This document shows, piece by piece, positions 7,342 through 13,390 of a stretch of 13,497 nucleotides of DNA. The notes beneath the pieces are model-generated. The model was not told the origin of the DNA and searched no databases. It saw only the letters and a program-made list of their open reading frames with translations. Both the position numbers and the translations under genes were made by a program. Origin of the DNA: CAZPRY01 sp964589175 (GTDB taxonomy: Bacteria; Fidelibacterota; UBA2242); the NCBI GenBank assembly GCA_964589175.1, contig CAZPRY010000078.1:1-13497 (forward strand), read 5' to 3'. Every line of letters begins with the position of its first letter. Position 1 is the stretch's first letter.

Positions 7342-8550
7342 ATGGCCGCTACATTCGCTCTGATCTGCACCCAATGCGGGAAGCAGTACCCGCGTGATCG
7401 CGTCCATCCCCGCTGTGACGACTGCAATGAACCGCTGGAAGTGGAAGTTCCGACGGCTGGAAATATCGTCCCCGGTGAACCCCTGCAACAGACGATCCTC
7501 GAAAGATACGCACCCTTCTTCCAGTTTGAGAAAATAGATCGGGATCTGTCGCTGGGTGAAGGATTCACGCCGCTGGTAAAAGCCGCACGCCTTGCCGGAC
7601 AGATGGGAATGCAGCATTTGTATTTCAAAAACGAGAGCACGAATCCGACCTGGTCGTTCAAGGATCGCGGCACGATTACGGCTTTACAGCATGCCCTCAG
7701 TCTGGGTTACGCCGCGATCGGCACGGTTTCCACCGGCAATATGGCCGTTTCGGTGGCCGCCTACGGAGTCCGCGCCGGTCTGAAAACTTATATCCTGGTC
7801 GGCGCCAACATGCCGCCGGAAAAGTTAAATCCGATCCTGATCCACGATCCAATCCTGATCCGGGTCGACGGCGATTACGGGAATCTTTATTTTGAAAGCC
7901 TTGCGATCGGCCGCAAGCGGGCTATTTACTTCATGAATTCCGATGTCCCTTTCCGCGTCGAAGGTTCCAAGACAATCGCCTTCGAGATTTGCGAGCAGTT
8001 GAATTTTCAAGCGCCCGATTATGTCGTTGTGCCGACCAGCGCCGGCGGTAATTTACGCGGTATCTTCAAGGGCTTCCGGGAATTCAAAAACGCTGGATTG
8101 ATCGCTGGAATACCGCGGATTGTCTGCGCCCAGGCCGCCGGCTGCGCCCCGATTTACAATGCCTGGAACAAGGGTAGCGAGCAGATCGAACGGATCGATA
8201 ATCCGCAAACCATGGCGCATGCGATCGAGAATCCCTACCCGCCCAGCGGCAATGCCGTGCTGCGCCTGCTGCGTGAGAACAACGGCCAGGCGGCAGCGGT
8301 CTCCGAAGAGGAAATCATTGATGCCCAGCGTGAACTGGCGTCGGAAGGGATCTTCGGGCAGCCGGCTTCAGCGGTGCCGCTGGCGGCCGTCAAACAACTC
8401 AGGCAGAACGGAACACTGACGGGTAATGAAACAGTCGTCTGCATCGTCAGCGGCAGCGGCCTGAAATATACCGCCGCACTCGGGAAACAGACCCTTTCTT
8501 CGTTTTTCTGTAATATCTCCGATCTCGATGGAAAGATAGCGGAGTTATAG
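7342..8550 (+). CDS. thrC: Threonine synthase
   Basis: A 402-aa PLP-dependent fold-type II enzyme that converts O-phosphohomoserine to threonine and phosphate, the last step of threonine synthesis. The N-terminus has a zinc-ribbon-like pair of CxxC motifs (Cys9/Cys12 and Cys25/Cys28), common in this branch of threonine synthases. NPTWSFKDRGT holds the PLP lysine at Lys107, and PTSAGGN (231-237) is the cofactor phosphate loop. I chose the ATG at 7342 because CAGGAGGA lies 7 nt before it. An in-frame ATG at 7252 would overlap the tautomerase gene by 71 bp and add a non-conserved basic tail. Cysteate synthase is a close paralogue, but it is mainly archaeal, so ThrC is preferred. Confidence 0.93.
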   Translation: MAATFALICTQCGKQYPRDRVHPRCDDCNEPLEVEVPTAGNIVPGEPLQQTILERYAPFFQFEKIDRDLSLGEGFTPLVKAARLAGQMGMQHLYFKNESTNPTWSFKDRGTITALQHALSLGYAAIGTVSTGNMAVSVAAYGVRAGLKTYILVGANMPPEKLNPILIHDPILIRVDGDYGNLYFESLAIGRKRAIYFMNSDVPFRVEGSKTIAFEICEQLNFQAPDYVVVPTSAGGNLRGIFKGFREFKNAGLIAGIPRIVCAQAAGCAPIYNAWNKGSEQIERIDNPQTMAHAIENPYPPSGNAVLRLLRENNGQAAAVSEEEIIDAQRELASEGIFGQPASAVPLAAVKQLRQNGTLTGNETVVCIVSGSGLKYTAALGKQTLSSFFCNISDLDGKIAEL

Positions 8551-8859
8551 CCTGACCGGCATATTCGCAGATCCCGCGTTATAAAAAAAGAAATAAGCTC
8601 CGGAGCGCTGCTTTATTCAATTGCATCGGGCCAAATATCCCGCCAAAACAGTTGACTATCCATCTGCTTTTCCTTAATATTCATCAAGCAAGTTTCGTTG
8701 GGGGTGGCGTAAAGAAATGGAGACCGGCAGTGCTGTCCGATTGAAAAGGGATGGGACTGACGGTGCGGAGCCGTGAGAAAAACGCAGAATTTCAGCCTTT
8801 TTTGGGCAAATTATGAATTAAGAATTATAAATAATTTAGTTAATTGGTAAGGATACGAT
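8551..8859. other. Intergenic region between thrC and the AT-rich insert
   Basis: No gene is seen in these 309 bp. It begins with the thrC hairpin. A weak attC-like pairing follows: AAAC 8646-8649 with GTTT 8692-8695, and TTGA 8652-8655 with TCAA 8684-8687. Next is a G-rich patch with nested pairing: ACCG 8723-8726 with CGGT 8761-8764, enclosing GTCC 8735-8738 with GGAC 8754-8757. From about 8800 the sequence turns strongly AT-rich up to the next gene. I do not recognise a known riboswitch in it. Confidence 0.4.
8592..8617 (+). terminator. Probable thrC terminator hairpin
   Basis: AATAAGC (8592-8598) pairs with GCTTTATT (8610-8617) with one bulged T, enclosing the palindrome GCTCCGGAGC partly in its loop. 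It lies 42 bp after the thrC stop, just after a run of seven A. As RNA it would fold with an AT-rich base but no long T-tract, so it is a moderate candidate. Confidence 0.4.
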
Positions 8860-9426
8860 TTGTTGACATCAATATATAATAAAATTGGTTTAGGTAACGC
8901 CTGGATTTTCATGAGCGTTTTTATAGTGCAAATGGTAATAATGGCATTTGCAGGCAAGGACATAATGAAACGAAGTCATGTCCTGAATGATATGCGGCAA
9001 ACTATACTTGATAGATATATCGGTTTTATATCAAATATCCTTTGGTTATTAGCATTGGGGTATTCTGTTTTTCTACATCTCCTTTTTGGGACAGTCTGGT
9101 TTTTCATCGGATTTTCAGTTTTTATTTTCGGCTTATTACTACTGGTATCGGCAACCTATAATTTTATGACTACGCCATTGGATCAATTGATCCAAAAAGG
9201 AGTGTATAAATTCTCCAGACATCCAATGTATCTATCTACACTTCTGATATGTTTAGGTACAGGCATCGCTACGGCATCATTGATATTTATTTTACTGAGT
9301 ATAGTGATGTTCATTTGTTTTCATTACGAAGCTATTTTAGAGGAGAAATGTTGTCTTAATGCTTATAAAGGTCTTTATAAAGAATATATGAATCGAGTGC
9401 CAATGTGGTTTGGCATTCCGAAATAA
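8860..9426 (+). CDS. ICMT/PEMT-type membrane methyltransferase
   Basis: A 188-aa integral membrane protein of the isoprenylcysteine carboxyl methyltransferase / phospholipid methyltransferase superfamily. Hydrophobic helices lie at about 13-32, 53-76, 78-98 and 124-155. The signature GVYKFSRHPMYLS (114-126), then EAILEEK (158-164) and a final Y..YMNRVPMW segment, match the SAM-binding C-terminal core of the family. Bacterial members have mostly unassigned substrates. The start is TTG at 8860 (a second TTG follows at 8863), with GGTAAGGA shortly upstream. Base composition is far more AT-rich than thrC or gltBD, which suggests transfer. The gene is followed directly by an attC-like hairpin, so it may be an integron gene cassette. 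Confidence 0.8.
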   Translation: MLTSIYNKIGLGNAWIFMSVFIVQMVIMAFAGKDIMKRSHVLNDMRQTILDRYIGFISNILWLLALGYSVFLHLLFGTVWFFIGFSVFIFGLLLLVSATYNFMTTPLDQLIQKGVYKFSRHPMYLSTLLICLGTGIATASLIFILLSIVMFICFHYEAILEEKCCLNAYKGLYKEYMNRVPMWFGIPK

Positions 9427-9455
9427 TTTATAAGGTATTATTGTGTTAATAATTC

Positions 9456-9521
9456 ACAGAACCGTTCGCTACGGCCAACACTGCCGGCGGTTTTTTATTA
9501 CAGAGCAGCTGAGCGTTCGTT
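9456..9521 (+). repeat. attC-like imperfect hairpin (integron cassette site)
   Basis: Just after the methyltransferase gene, GAAC (9459-9462) pairs with GTTC (9515-9518). The stem continues with GTTCGCT (9464-9470) against AGCTGAGC (9507-9514), interrupted by one extra C on the left arm and one extra T on the right arm, with one G-T pair. Outer AAC...GTT cores, a near-continuous 11-bp stem, extrahelical bases and about 66 bp total fit the architecture of attC sites. The left core AACCGTTCG and right end AGCTGAGCGTT also resemble the aadA1 cassette attC. The right core reads GTTCGTT rather than the consensus GTTRRRY, so the call is uncertain. A next gene begins 25 bp later, as in cassette arrays. 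Confidence 0.45.
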
Positions 9522-9546
9522 ATATGACTAAAGTTGAGATTAAGCG

Positions 9547-10755
9547 ATGAAAAATGCACTTATTGTATTGCTGGCAATGTTCCTTTTCAGGTGTGACAAC
9601 GTTACCAACAATTCCGCCATAGACGATCATCAAACAGAACTACAAAGTCTGATAGATCAAAAATGGAATGAATATGCATCTATCAAAGAGAACTATCCGG
9701 GTGGCTATGCCCTTCAAATTATTTCAGGCGAGGATGAGTATTACGTCGCATCCGGCGAGTTGGCAACCTCCGATAACCAAATACATTTTCGTGCCGCCAG
9801 CACTACCAAAACCTTTACGGCGGCCGGGATTTTGCTGTTGCACCAGCAGGGCTTGCTGAACATCAATCATTATATAACGGACATTATGCCCGGAAAAAGC
9901 GAAACCTATCTTCCGGATACGGACGCCTTCGATATTCCGTATAAAAACGAGATCACGATCAAACTTCTGCTGCAAAACCGGGCCGGTGTTTTTGATCTCA
10001 TGAACACGGACGTTCCCAACACGGTTGCAGCGGATTACGCCGGGAGGCGATATACGGATTACGTCATGGAAGACCTGGGACAGCCGGCGCACACATTTAC
10101 GACCGAAGAAATGGTCGGAGTAGTAGCGCAGCACCAACTGTCCTATTTCAAACCGGGTGAAGGATTTCATTATTCGGATACGGGATTCAATCTGCTCGGT
10201 TACATCATCGAACGGGTCTCGGGCGACAGTTACGCCGATTTTATTACTACGAATCTGCTGATCCCCAATGAACTGGAGGAAACGACTTTCCCATCGACCG
10301 GCACCGATGTGACTTTGCCTGCCGAATTCGCCCCCAGCTATGCCTACTACATGGGCGAAAGTTATGATTTTACCGAAACCAATTGCTCCATGCACCAGGC
10401 TGAAGGAAATGTGATTAGCACTCCGTATGATTTAACGAAATGGATGATGCGGCTGCTGAAAGGTGAAGCCGGAATCGACCGTAAGTTCATTCAATTTTTG
10501 ATGATGGATTGCCAGCCCACCTATGAATCGCATCAATACTACGGCCTGGGCTGTGTCTACACACCCGGATTGGGCTACGGTCATAACGGTGGGACATCGT
10601 GTTACTTCACGGTTTCCCGCTACGATCCCGAAATGGATCTGGCTTTCACGGCGTTTACAAATGTCTGGGACTTTGAGGCGTTCGAGACCGATATGTATAT
10701 TCAACTTTTCGAATTATATGATCTGGCTTTGGATGTCAAAGCACTGTTCCGGTAA
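9547..10755 (+). CDS. Serine beta-lactamase-fold hydrolase (class C / esterase-like)
   Basis: A 402-aa protein of the beta-lactamase / D-alanyl-D-alanine carboxypeptidase family. The nucleophile motif is STTK (Ser85, Lys88) in FRAASTTKTF. The second motif is YSD (Tyr209) in place of the usual YxN. The third is HNG (346-348) in place of KTG, as in many esterase-like members. The N-terminus is a short hydrophobic export signal ending in Cys16. The preceding residues (LFRC) are a poor lipobox, so lipoprotein status is doubtful. It is probably periplasmic or outer-membrane facing, acting on a peptide or ester substrate. The changed motifs argue against assuming antibiotic resistance. A hairpin at 10878-10898 probably ends its transcript. 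Confidence 0.85.
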   Translation: MKNALIVLLAMFLFRCDNVTNNSAIDDHQTELQSLIDQKWNEYASIKENYPGGYALQIISGEDEYYVASGELATSDNQIHFRAASTTKTFTAAGILLLHQQGLLNINHYITDIMPGKSETYLPDTDAFDIPYKNEITIKLLLQNRAGVFDLMNTDVPNTVAADYAGRRYTDYVMEDLGQPAHTFTTEEMVGVVAQHQLSYFKPGEGFHYSDTGFNLLGYIIERVSGDSYADFITTNLLIPNELEETTFPSTGTDVTLPAEFAPSYAYYMGESYDFTETNCSMHQAEGNVISTPYDLTKWMMRLLKGEAGIDRKFIQFLMMDCQPTYESHQYYGLGCVYTPGLGYGHNGGTSCYFTVSRYDPEMDLAFTAFTNVWDFEAFETDMYIQLFELYDLALDVKALFR

Positions 10756-10877
10756 TGTCGGCGGCCAGGGAAGAAGAAGGCCAAGAATCACCCGGGAGAG
10801 ATTGAGTTATCACCGCTGCGGGATCGTCCGCGTGCTTTTAATCCGGAGATTGTTCGAAAGAGAGTCGCCTCCCGGAT

Positions 10878-10898
10878 GCAAATACCCCGCGTATTTGC
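10878..10898 (+). terminator. Perfect 8-bp hairpin after the beta-lactamase-like gene
   Basis: GCAAATAC (10878-10885) and GTATTTGC (10891-10898) are exact reverse complements around a CCCGC loop, followed by CGTTTC. It lies 122 bp after the stop codon. The T-tract is short, so it is a moderate terminator candidate. Confidence 0.4.
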
Positions 10899-10928
10899 CG
10901 TTTCAGTAATTCTCAATTCTCCATTCTT

Positions 10929-10959
10929 AATTGAATCCCGCTACAAGCGGGGCGCAATT
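10929..10959. terminator. Two-part hairpin with symmetric internal loop
   Basis: AATTG (10929-10933) pairs with CAATT (10955-10959), and inside it CCCGC (10937-10941) pairs with GCGGG (10947-10951) around a TACAA loop. A 3x3 internal loop separates the stems. It could end transcription from the left, or be a remnant of a dispersed palindromic repeat. It lies just upstream of the candidate promoter at 10975. Confidence 0.35.
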
Positions 10960-10974
10960 CTCTAAAATTTCCAC

Positions 10975-11003
10975 TTGACAATCTTAATCATAACCCTTAA
11001 AAC
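10975..11003 (+). promoter_or_regulatory. Candidate promoter for the HU-like gene
   Basis: TTGACA (10975-10980) is a perfect -35 match and is followed after 17 bases by TAAAAC (10998-11003), a four-of-six match to TATAAT. It does not fit the Bacteroidota -7 TAnnTTTG element, so its use in this host is uncertain. It would give a leader of roughly 235 nt before the gene at 11245. Confidence 0.35.
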
Positions 11004-11244
11004 CATTCAAAGACTTTCCAGTTAATGGGGCAGTGCGAAACATAGTTCTAGGGGTCCGATGCGTAAGGTGAATCGGGATCGGAGCCAAACGCTGTTTGAA
11101 AATCGAAAAATTCCGACGGTAACGAGGAACGATCGATTCTCAAACGGAGTCGAATCGCACAAGCCGGAACGGCCGGGCCATCGCCGAGCTGCCATGCGGC
11201 AATTTCCCGCTGTTCCGTGTAACCCATAAACAAGGAGGTCTGTC

Positions 11245-11628
11245 ATGGCAATCAAGTACAAAATCGTGACGCGCAAGAATCCGCAGGATTTCGAGGCCGC
11301 GCCGAAGTATTACGCCCAGTTAGTCTATGAAGGCAAGGACAACACCCAAACACTCGCCCGGGAGATCGCGCTGAGTACTACGATGGGCAAGGCCGATGTA
11401 ATCGGTGTCCTGATCGCCCTGGGTGACATCGTCGGTCAACACCTGGCGATGGGACGCAATGTCGATTTACTCGATTTATGCATTCTTTCACCCTCAATAA
11501 CCAGCACAGGCGCCGCCAGCGAGGCCGAATTTAACGTTAAAACCAATATTAAAAGGGTAGGGGTCAATATCCGGGCAAAGCGCAACCTCGTAGAGGCCGT
11601 CGCCAAGGCAGGTCTGCAGAAAGCCTGA
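11245..11628 (+). CDS. HU-related histone-like DNA-binding protein (Bacteroidota type)
   Basis: A 127-aa protein of the HU/IHF superfamily, in the longer subfamily typical of Bacteroidota that begins MA[IV]KYK[IV]V.RKNP and continues with a YYAQ motif. The N-terminal part has KYYAQLVYEGKDNTQTLAREI. The helical dimerisation region follows (MGKADVIGVLIALGDIVGQHL), then a beta-arm region with basic residues near VKTNIKRVGVNIRAKRNL (about 99-116). It should bind DNA as a dimer and help shape the nucleoid or assist DNA transactions. AAGGAGG precedes the ATG at good spacing. It is a single gene with a long upstream leader. Such proteins can assist site-specific recombination, and the integrase gene lies 329 bp downstream, but a functional link is only inferred. 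Confidence 0.88.
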   Translation: MAIKYKIVTRKNPQDFEAAPKYYAQLVYEGKDNTQTLAREIALSTTMGKADVIGVLIALGDIVGQHLAMGRNVDLLDLCILSPSITSTGAASEAEFNVKTNIKRVGVNIRAKRNLVEAVAKAGLQKA

Positions 11629-11957
11629 TCAGAGGATACAAAAGACGAGACTCAAAGGATATAAATCGACGAAAACGCCCGGAGTGATACTAACCTATGG
11701 GTAGCGGCGAATTATATGCGCAGGTAACGAGATTTCCATGCGCATGCAAAAATATTTATGTACGCAGCTAAAAAAAATTGCGGGCGTACGAAAGAGATTA
11801 TCAAACGTATGTTATTTCACAGGAGTGCGCCGGATCGCGGTAGTGATAAGCCTGAGGGAGACCGCCCGCAGCGATATAAAGGGAGAAAACGACTGCATTG
11901 GGAACGTGTTTGGGATGGGATTCCGGTGAAAGTCGTTTGTAAATACCCGGGAAAAGC
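11629..11957. other. Region upstream of the integrase, with repeats; possible attI
   Basis: This 329-bp spacer has an imperfect direct repeat of about 16 bp, AGGATACAAAAGACGA (11633-11648) and AGGATATAAATCGACGA (11656-11672), 23 bp apart. It also has the palindrome CATGCGCATG (11737-11746) and an inverted repeat GTACGC (11760-11765) / GCGTAC (11784-11789) around an A-rich loop. A GTTATTT string near 11811 is the nearest thing to an integron core site but does not match GTTRRRY. Integron attI sites lie 5' of intI and carry direct repeats, so this is where one would be expected; nothing proves it. Confidence 0.35.
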
Positions 11958-11961
11958 ATGA
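11758..11961 (+). CDS. Possible 67-aa basic leader ORF overlapping the integrase start
   Basis: An open frame starting at ATG 11758 would encode a very basic 67-aa peptide rich in Lys and Arg. Its stop TGA overlaps the integrase ATG as ATGA, the classic arrangement of translational coupling. Against it, there is no clear ribosome binding site, no recognisable family, and the frame crosses the inverted repeat at 11760-11789. I consider it more likely non-coding than real and list it because of the exact overlap. Confidence 0.2.
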   Translation: MYAAKKNCGRTKEIIKRMLFHRSAPDRGSDKPEGDRPQRYKGRKRLHWERVWDGIPVKVVCKYPGKA

Positions 11962-12947
11962 CGGAAGAGAAAGACCAAAAGCAACCGAAACTGCTGGATC
12001 AACTACGGACGGCCATCCGGACGAAACACTACAGTTATAGGACCGAGCAATCTTATGTTCAATGGGTAAAGCGGTTCATCCTTTTTAATGATAAGCGGCA
12101 TCCTAAGGATATGGGGGAACGGGAAATCAACCGGTTTTTATCCTATTTGGCAGAACGGCGAAATGTATCGGCAGCCACCCAGAACCAGGCATTGTGTTCG
12201 ATTGTGTTTTTATACAGGTATGTTCTAGGACTGGAACCGGGAGATTTCGGTTCGATCATCTGGGCGAAGCGCCCCAAGCGCATACCGGTTGTTTTTACTA
12301 AAGACGAAGTCAAACTAATTCTGGCGGAATTGTCCGGTGTCCATCGAATAATGGCCACATTGCTTTACGGGGCAGGTTTACGACTAATGGAATGTTTACA
12401 ACTGAGGATTAAGGACATTGATTTTGAATACCGGCAAATTGTGATCAGGGACGGTAAAGGAGGCAAAGACCGGATCACTGTACTTCCGGAAATGGTTATT
12501 GAATCCCTGAAGGAATATATAAAAGAAGTGAGACGCATTCATGAAAAGGATATTCAGTCGGGATACGACTCTATATATATGCCGTATGCGCTGGAAAGGA
12601 AATATCCGACGGCAGGCAGGGAAATCGGTTGGCGTTTCCTGTTTCCGGCTCCAGGTCTGTCAACTGATCCGCGAACCGGCATTGTAAGGCGACATCATAT
12701 TCATGAAGGTGTTTTTCAACGGGTAGTTAAAACGGCGATCCGCAAATCAGGTGTACACAAACATGGCGGGTGTCATACATTCCGACATTCATTTGCAACA
12801 CATCTTCTGTTAGATGGAGTGGACATACGTACCGTACAGGAGTTACTAGGGCACAAATCAGTAGAGACGACAATGGTTTACACGCATATTTTAAAAACAG
12901 TAAAATCAGGAGTAAAAAGTCCGCTCGATACATTGTATTTGCATTAA
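11958..12947 (+). CDS. intI: Integron-type tyrosine recombinase (IntI family)
   Basis: A 329-aa site-specific tyrosine recombinase. The N-terminal SAM-like arm-binding domain (about 10-95, LLDQLRTAIRTKHYSYRTEQSY) and the catalytic domain show all six active-site residues: Arg142, Lys170, His273, Arg276, His299 and nucleophile Tyr308. Spacing is nearly identical to class 1 IntI (337 aa). Residues about 194-235, including YALERKYPTAG and W225RFLFPAP, are the extra segment that separates integron integrases from XerC/D and phage integrases. It should recombine attI and single-stranded folded attC sites. The ATG is preceded by GGGAAAAG. The gene lies 31 bp before the 115-aa ORF and is probably co-transcribed with it. 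No canonical cassette array is visible next to it in the expected orientation. Confidence 0.93.
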   Translation: MTEEKDQKQPKLLDQLRTAIRTKHYSYRTEQSYVQWVKRFILFNDKRHPKDMGEREINRFLSYLAERRNVSAATQNQALCSIVFLYRYVLGLEPGDFGSIIWAKRPKRIPVVFTKDEVKLILAELSGVHRIMATLLYGAGLRLMECLQLRIKDIDFEYRQIVIRDGKGGKDRITVLPEMVIESLKEYIKEVRRIHEKDIQSGYDSIYMPYALERKYPTAGREIGWRFLFPAPGLSTDPRTGIVRRHHIHEGVFQRVVKTAIRKSGVHKHGGCHTFRHSFATHLLLDGVDIRTVQELLGHKSVETTMVYTHILKTVKSGVKSPLDTLYLH

Positions 12948-12978
12948 GCAAAAGTATGTACTGACAGGGAAAAGAATA

Positions 12979-13326
12979 ATGACAATACTGACAACTAAGA
13001 CAGTTTTGCCTGGACAAGCCGGAACAAAACAACTGGCAAAGATTTACGGTGATAAATTGCTGGCTGTCCGCTACAAGATCGATACAGAGAGGAGATTGAA
13101 GTATAAAACGGTTGAGATATTGGTAAACGAATGGCAATGCAAGAGGGAGGATCAAAGAATCCCCCTGAATAAAATTGTATATTTACACATTGATTATGGC
13201 GAAAGGCGGCTGGGAAGCCTGGTACGAGCCGCTGGCGGATTCTGGAACAAGGAAAAGAAATATTGGGAATTGGCCTATGGAAGGGTTTTACAATTGGGAT
13301 TAAAGGATCGAATTCGAGATGTCTAG
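12979..13326 (+). CDS. Integrase-adjacent protein of unknown function
   Basis: A 115-aa soluble, basic protein. The start is TTKTVLPGQAGTKQLAKIYG, followed by an RYK.D.ERRLKYKTVEI strand region. The C-terminal part has AAGGFWNKEKKYWEL (about 84-98) and LGLKDRI. The AxGxxWxxxxKxWEL pattern recalls small domains such as DUF5710 that read 'GARWD...KWY', but the match is only in style. From memory, similar proteins are often encoded directly after IntI-like recombinases in environmental genomes, which suggests a paired role; this needs a search. GGGAAAAG sits 5-6 nt before the ATG. The function is unknown. A role as recombination directionality or DNA-binding partner is inference. Confidence 0.75.
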   Translation: MTILTTKTVLPGQAGTKQLAKIYGDKLLAVRYKIDTERRLKYKTVEILVNEWQCKREDQRIPLNKIVYLHIDYGERRLGSLVRAAGGFWNKEKKYWELAYGRVLQLGLKDRIRDV

Positions 13327-13331
13327 TATTA

Positions 13332-13390
13332 GGAATTTTTCGATGCCTATATGTAGGAATTTCCGGAAAAATGTCTGGATCTGGGAATTT
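13332..13390 (+). repeat. Three spaced GGAATTT repeats after the integrase module
   Basis: GGAATTT occurs at 13332-13338, 13356-13362 and 13384-13390, each preceded by A or G and with related flanks (TTAGGAATTTTTC, GTAGGAATTTCCGG, TGGGAATTTTATGG), at steps of 24 and 28 bp. The middle copy merges with a perfect palindrome TTTCCGGAAA (13361-13370). CCTA/TAGG flank TATG between copies one and two. Repeats with this spacing next to a tyrosine recombinase may be arm-type binding sites or an attachment site. The rest of the right edge, to 13497, is AT-rich without a gene. Confidence 0.4.

Larger units (their letters stand above)
10756..11244. other. 489-bp non-coding region with a long foldable leader
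   Basis: No gene is supported here; minus-strand frames in 11022-11276 look like chance. After the hairpins at 10878 and 10929 and the promoter at 10975 comes a GC-mixed leader with several pairings. AATCGA (11101-11106) can pair with TCGATT (11133-11138). The overlapping CGATTC (11134-11139) can instead pair with GAATCG (11152-11157). CGGAAC (11165-11170) pairs with GTTCCG (11212-11217) and encloses a TGCC/GGCA hairpin. The leader ends in AAGGAGG, 6-7 nt before the ATG at 11245. Confidence 0.4.

Noticed and set aside
7159..7673. Minus-strand frames of 115-152 aa opposite the tautomerase and thrC start
   Set aside because: They overlap two well-supported genes and lack any family signature.
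9724..10395. 223-aa minus-strand frame opposite the beta-lactamase-like gene
   Set aside because: Antisense to a gene with clear catalytic motifs; no independent support.
8816..10932. AATTAAGAAT (8818-8827 region) and its complement ATTCTTAATT (10923-10932) flanking the methyltransferase and hydrolase genes as inverted ends
   Set aside because: Only about 10 AT-rich bases match, with no transposase and no target duplication seen; too weak for a mobile element call.
11022..11276. 84-aa minus-strand frame over the HU leader
   Set aside because: Low-complexity chance frame running into the HU gene start; no ribosome site or family.
12727..13155. 142-aa minus-strand frame across the integrase end and following gene
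   Set aside because: Antisense to two genes that are better supported by motif, ribosome binding site and spacing.
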